Source: an uncultured Odoribacter sp.
GTDB taxonomy: Bacteria > Bacteroidota > Bacteroidia > Bacteroidales > Marinifilaceae
Direction of reading: 5' to 3'
DNA length: 64,000 nucleotides
NCBI GenBank assembly: GCA_934725835.1
Contig: CAKVCR010000001.1
Span: 1-64,000, forward strand
The notes under the pieces were generated by a model that saw nothing but the letters and a program-made list of their open reading frames with translations, made no database searches and had not been told where the DNA came from. Position 1 is the stretch's first letter. Each line of letters begins with the position of its first letter. Of the stretch, positions 60,369-64,000 are shown piece after piece. The position numbers and the translations under genes are program-made.

Positions 60369-60665
60369 ATGGAAAATATTCTACAAAGAAGAAAATTAAA
60401 TAGACTCACTAAGTCTAACGAGACACTGACACGTATCAATAAAGAGTTGACCGATGAGAATAATTCTTTGAAGCAAAAAATCGCATCTCTTGAAAAAACA
60501 ATTACTGATATTCAAGGGTTAGAAGAAACGTATCGTTCTTGTATAGAAGAGACTAAACAGTTAAAGGAAAAATATGCTGATTCCGTCAAGGAAATCAATA
60601 AGATGAAGACGGACTATCAGAAACAAATGAAATCTCTTTTAAGAGATATGAGAAAACAAAAATAA
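60369..60665 (+). CDS. coiled-coil tail-module protein
   Basis: 98 residues from MENILQRRKLNRLTKSNETL after AGGGGAG, almost entirely a charged coiled coil. Lies between the tape measure and Dit genes. Possibly a tail tip or assembly factor; not recognised. Confidence 0.55.
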   Translation: MENILQRRKLNRLTKSNETLTRINKELTDENNSLKQKIASLEKTITDIQGLEETYRSCIEETKQLKEKYADSVKEINKMKTDYQKQMKSLLRDMRKQK

Positions 60666-60685
60666 AAGGAAGGTGCTGATGTGCT

Positions 60686-61504
60686 ATGTATGCTTTAGAT
60701 TTTGAATATGACGGTCAGTATCTCAGTGATTATGGATTTATAATCTGTAATTTTGACGGTTCATCTGGAATGGAAACTGTAAGTGCTGGATCTTCTGTTA
60801 CTTTTAACAAAGTCGCAAGGCATTCTGGGAAAAAGTATGGATTAACAAGCACTCAGTACGATGAATGTATCGAAGCCACTTTTTGTATTGGTAAAGATCC
60901 TGCTGTTTACGGAAAAGATAATATGCAAATTACCAATGATGAATATAGGGATTTGATGCGTTGGTTAAATCGCCGGGAATTCTTGAAGTTTCAGCTTCTT
61001 GGCGGTGATGATTATGACGGAGAGACTTGTTATTATGAGGCAAGTTTCAATATTGGAAAAATAAAAATTGCAGAAGTTCTATATGGTATGGAACTTACAA
61101 TGGAAACAAATAAGCCTTTTGGATATGGACAAGAACAATCTATTACTTGGAATGTCAGTGATCCCACAAAGTCATATATTTTATCAGACATTTCAGATGA
61201 AATAGGATCTACATATCCTTCTATGGTTATTGAGATAAATTCAAATGGTAATCTTTCACTTCATAATGAAATGGAGGATTGCACAATGGTTATTAACAAT
61301 TGTCAAGTCGGTGAAATAATTACAATTGATGGAGATACACAAGTTATTAAATCATCTCTTGACAGTCATCATATATATGATGATTTTAACTTTGAATTTT
61401 TTAGGATTGGAAATACTATTACGAGTCGAAGTAATAAATTAACTTGTACATTACCATGTAAGATAGAGTTTAAGTATTCACCCATCATAAAAGATTCTAT
61501 TTAA
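60686..61504 (+). CDS. distal tail protein (Dit)
   Basis: 272 residues. The N-terminal domain (LDFEYDGQYLSDYGFIICNF) and the HSGKKYGL motif match Dit proteins that form the hub at the tail tip. It is in the usual place between tape measure and tail-associated protein. GGAAGGTG precedes the ATG. Confidence 0.85.
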   Translation: MYALDFEYDGQYLSDYGFIICNFDGSSGMETVSAGSSVTFNKVARHSGKKYGLTSTQYDECIEATFCIGKDPAVYGKDNMQITNDEYRDLMRWLNRREFLKFQLLGGDDYDGETCYYEASFNIGKIKIAEVLYGMELTMETNKPFGYGQEQSITWNVSDPTKSYILSDISDEIGSTYPSMVIEINSNGNLSLHNEMEDCTMVINNCQVGEIITIDGDTQVIKSSLDSHHIYDDFNFEFFRIGNTITSRSNKLTCTLPCKIEFKYSPIIKDSI

Positions 61505-61538
61505 TTTTTTCTTTTTGGTTGTAAAGGAGTGAATACAT

Positions 61539-64000
61539 ATGGCGGTAAGAATTAGATTTGACAACACGCACAATATCATTCCACCGACATTTGTATTGGC
61601 AAACAGAAGTGGAGAAAAATATGGCATTGTTCCTGCATCTAATATTAGATATGGTGACAATTTTAATTCATATGGCGAATTATCTTTTGATGTTTATAAA
61701 TATCAAAATGGAAAAGAATATCACTTATGGAATAAATTACAAAATTTTAAATTGCTTTGGTGTCGAGAATATAATACTTGGTTTGAGATAACTGTTGCAA
61801 TAGATGAAAGTAATGATTTGGTTAAAAATATAGAAGCCAAATCTTTAGGAGAATGTGAAACTTCTCAAATTATGTTATACGGAATAGAAATCAATACGGA
61901 AGATGACATTAGCCGTGATGATTATAAGCCAACTATACTATATGATCCAGACAATAAGGACGCATCTTTACTTCATAGAATTATGGAAAAAGCACCCAAT
62001 TACAAAATATCACATGTAGATACAAGTATAAAGACAATCCAAAGAACATTTTCTTTCGATGGCACAAGCCTTTACGATGCTTTTCAGGAAATTGCAAAAG
62101 AAATCAATTGTATTTTCATTTTCAATAATGGGATTACTGCTGATGGTAAAATCGCAAGGGAAATTAGCGTATATGATTTGGAGTCCTATTGTCTTGCATG
62201 TGGACATCGTGATGAATTTTCACATAAATGTCCTAAATGTGGTAGTGAAAACATCTTATCTGGATATGGGAATGAAACCAATATTTTTGTTTCTGTAGAC
62301 AATCTTGCCGAAGATGTAAATTATAAAACAGATACGGATTCTGTAAAAAACTGTTTTAGACTTGAGGCTGGCGATGATCTTATGACAGCCACAATAAGAA
62401 ACTGTAATCCTAATGGTAGTGGATATATTTGGTATATTTCAGATGAATTGAAATCTGATATGTCTGATGAACTTGCAACCAAACTGGATGAATATGATAA
62501 GTTGTATAATTATTATCAAAACGAGTATATTGCAGAAATTGATGCGTCCGTTCTTGAGAAATATAATTCACTGATTGATAAGTATTACGAAACGAATAAG
62601 GATTTAGAGAAAATCCCAACAAGTGTTACTGGTTATCCGTCTCTCATGAATGCTTATTATAATACTATTGATTTGTATTTATATTTGAATGATTCCATGA
62701 TGCCAGATTCTTCTCAACAAAATACTACGGCAGAACGTGAAGCTGCAAAACTTGGTTATTCTTCTCTTTCGCCTGTTGCTGTAACAGATTTAAAAAAAGC
62801 ATCTGCTTCTACTGTAAATTCTGCTGTATTGGCTATGGCTAAAACAATTGTTGATTCACGTTATCAAGTCAAAATAAAGGAAAGCACTTATAGCGATAAC
62901 CATGTTTGGACTGGTAACTTCACGATAACAAATTATTCCGATGAAGAAGATACTGCCGTAAGTTCATTGACAAATGTTACTGTAAATGACGAATATCAAG
63001 TTTTTGTAGAACAGAAATTAAAAAAATCATTAAGTTCTGCTTCTGATTCTGCAACAAATGTAACTGATTTATTCAAACTTAGTTTAAGTACTTTTATCAC
63101 TGAGATTAAAAAGTATTGTTTATCTCGATTGACATCATTTCATGATTCATGTCAGTCTTGCATAAATATTTTGATCGAACAAGGTATTTCCAATAAAGAC
63201 GCTTGGGAAAATCAAGTGCCTGATTTGTATGCTAATTTATATCAACCATATTACGATAAATTACTTGCTCTTGAAGACGAAATCAAATTAAGAGAGTCTG
63301 AGATTGCAATTGTTACTGGAACATATGATAAAGATGGCGATGTGAAAATAATTGGTATGCAAATTATTATAGACAACGAGAAATTAACAATTCAAGATAC
63401 TTTGGATTTTGAAAAATATCTTGGTGATTTGTGGTTGGATTTTGTTTCATATCGTAGAGATGATACATATTCAAATGACAATTATATTTCTGATGGATTA
63501 AATAACAAAGAGTTATATGATAATGCCTTTGAATTTATAAAATCTGCTCAAAAAGAGATATGTAAATCTGCTACTATGCAGCATACAATAACTGCTTCTC
63601 TGAAAAACCTTTTGGCTATGAAAGAATTTGAGCCAATTTACGATTACTTTGAAGTAGGAAATTGGATTAGAATTCGTGTTGATAAACAAATATATAAGTT
63701 ACGCTTGGTTTCTTATAGTATTGAGTATGACAGTATTGATGACATTGACATTGAATTTTCTGATGTGAAAACTGGTCTTGGGTATATGTCTGATGTTGAC
63801 AGTATTTTAAATCAGTCAAAGTCTTTAACGAGTTCATATAATGGTGTTGCACATCAAGCAAATCAAGGAAAGAAAAGTAAGCAACAACTTGAAGACTGGG
63901 TAACAAAAGGTTTAGCACTTACCAAAATGAAAATTATTGATAATGCAGACAATCAGAATATTACCTGGGATTCTCATGGTCTTCTTTGTAAAGAATATCT
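61539..64000 (+). CDS. tail-associated protein, partial (C-terminus off window)
   Basis: At least 820 residues, open to the right edge. Starts MAVRIRFDNTHNIIPPTFVL after AAAGGAG. The N-terminal part has the Tal/Gp21-like beta fold with SIKTIQRTFSFDGTSLYDAF. A zinc ribbon (CLACGHRDEFSHKCPKCG) is inserted near residue 216, and coiled coils follow. Such proteins form the tail tip hub and often carry peptidoglycan-degrading or receptor-binding domains further on, outside this window. Confidence 0.8.
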   Translation, partial: MAVRIRFDNTHNIIPPTFVLANRSGEKYGIVPASNIRYGDNFNSYGELSFDVYKYQNGKEYHLWNKLQNFKLLWCREYNTWFEITVAIDESNDLVKNIEAKSLGECETSQIMLYGIEINTEDDISRDDYKPTILYDPDNKDASLLHRIMEKAPNYKISHVDTSIKTIQRTFSFDGTSLYDAFQEIAKEINCIFIFNNGITADGKIAREISVYDLESYCLACGHRDEFSHKCPKCGSENILSGYGNETNIFVSVDNLAEDVNYKTDTDSVKNCFRLEAGDDLMTATIRNCNPNGSGYIWYISDELKSDMSDELATKLDEYDKLYNYYQNEYIAEIDASVLEKYNSLIDKYYETNKDLEKIPTSVTGYPSLMNAYYNTIDLYLYLNDSMMPDSSQQNTTAEREAAKLGYSSLSPVAVTDLKKASASTVNSAVLAMAKTIVDSRYQVKIKESTYSDNHVWTGNFTITNYSDEEDTAVSSLTNVTVNDEYQVFVEQKLKKSLSSASDSATNVTDLFKLSLSTFITEIKKYCLSRLTSFHDSCQSCINILIEQGISNKDAWENQVPDLYANLYQPYYDKLLALEDEIKLRESEIAIVTGTYDKDGDVKIIGMQIIIDNEKLTIQDTLDFEKYLGDLWLDFVSYRRDDTYSNDNYISDGLNNKELYDNAFEFIKSAQKEICKSATMQHTITASLKNLLAMKEFEPIYDYFEVGNWIRIRVDKQIYKLRLVSYSIEYDSIDDIDIEFSDVKTGLGYMSDVDSILNQSKSLTSSYNGVAHQANQGKKSKQQLEDWVTKGLALTKMKIIDNADNQNITWDSHGLLCKEY

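Overview
The window is part of a large tailed-phage genome with a siphovirus-type tail, infecting a low-GC Gram-positive host, most likely a gut clostridium or Lachnospiraceae relative. The host assignment is an inference. It rests on AT-rich codon use, strong GGAGG ribosome sites, TTGACA/TATAAT promoters and phage protein families typical of that group. No rRNA, ribosomal or housekeeping chromosomal genes were seen. Both ends are cut inside genes.

Layout: (1) 1-23,880, all minus strand, is the early and host-takeover arm. It starts with an NAD-salvage operon (nicotinate phosphoribosyltransferase, NAD synthetase, Nudix hydrolase and a membrane-anchored protein). Next come a DUF262 protein, an HNH nuclease, a 987-residue adenine methyltransferase-helicase fusion with a DUF4942-like partner, and then about 25 small genes. 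Many of these small genes or gene pairs have their own near-identical promoter. (2) 23,880-25,130 is a non-coding divergent region with a TA-rich block, short direct repeats and stem-loops; it is a candidate origin or regulatory hub. (3) 25,152-31,493, plus strand, encodes a two-barrel RNA polymerase of the YonO / eukaryotic-RdRP-like family, an overlapping zinc-ribbon gene and a metallophosphoesterase. (4) 31,654-34,362 is an array of 20 tRNA genes, with a 21st at 35,877. The spacers contain an unusual family of RNA modules, each closed by a different but complementary 7-base stem and each carrying ACAGCAAA. A beta-CASP RNase follows the array. (5) 36,012-64,000, plus strand, is the virion module in the usual order: terminase, portal, protease/scaffold, capsid, connectors, tail tube, tape measure, Dit and tail-associated protein. 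A tyrosine recombinase sits inside the tail genes. The tape measure gene is split by an apparent group I intron that carries an antisense zinc-ribbon gene with its own promoter.

How it fits together: early minus-strand genes look host-polymerase driven. The phage polymerase and its zinc-ribbon partner may take over later plus-strand transcription. The tRNA array, the beta-CASP nuclease and the NAD operon fit a phage that keeps translation and NAD supply going under host defence. These links are inferred; motifs, stems and reading frames were read directly from the sequence.
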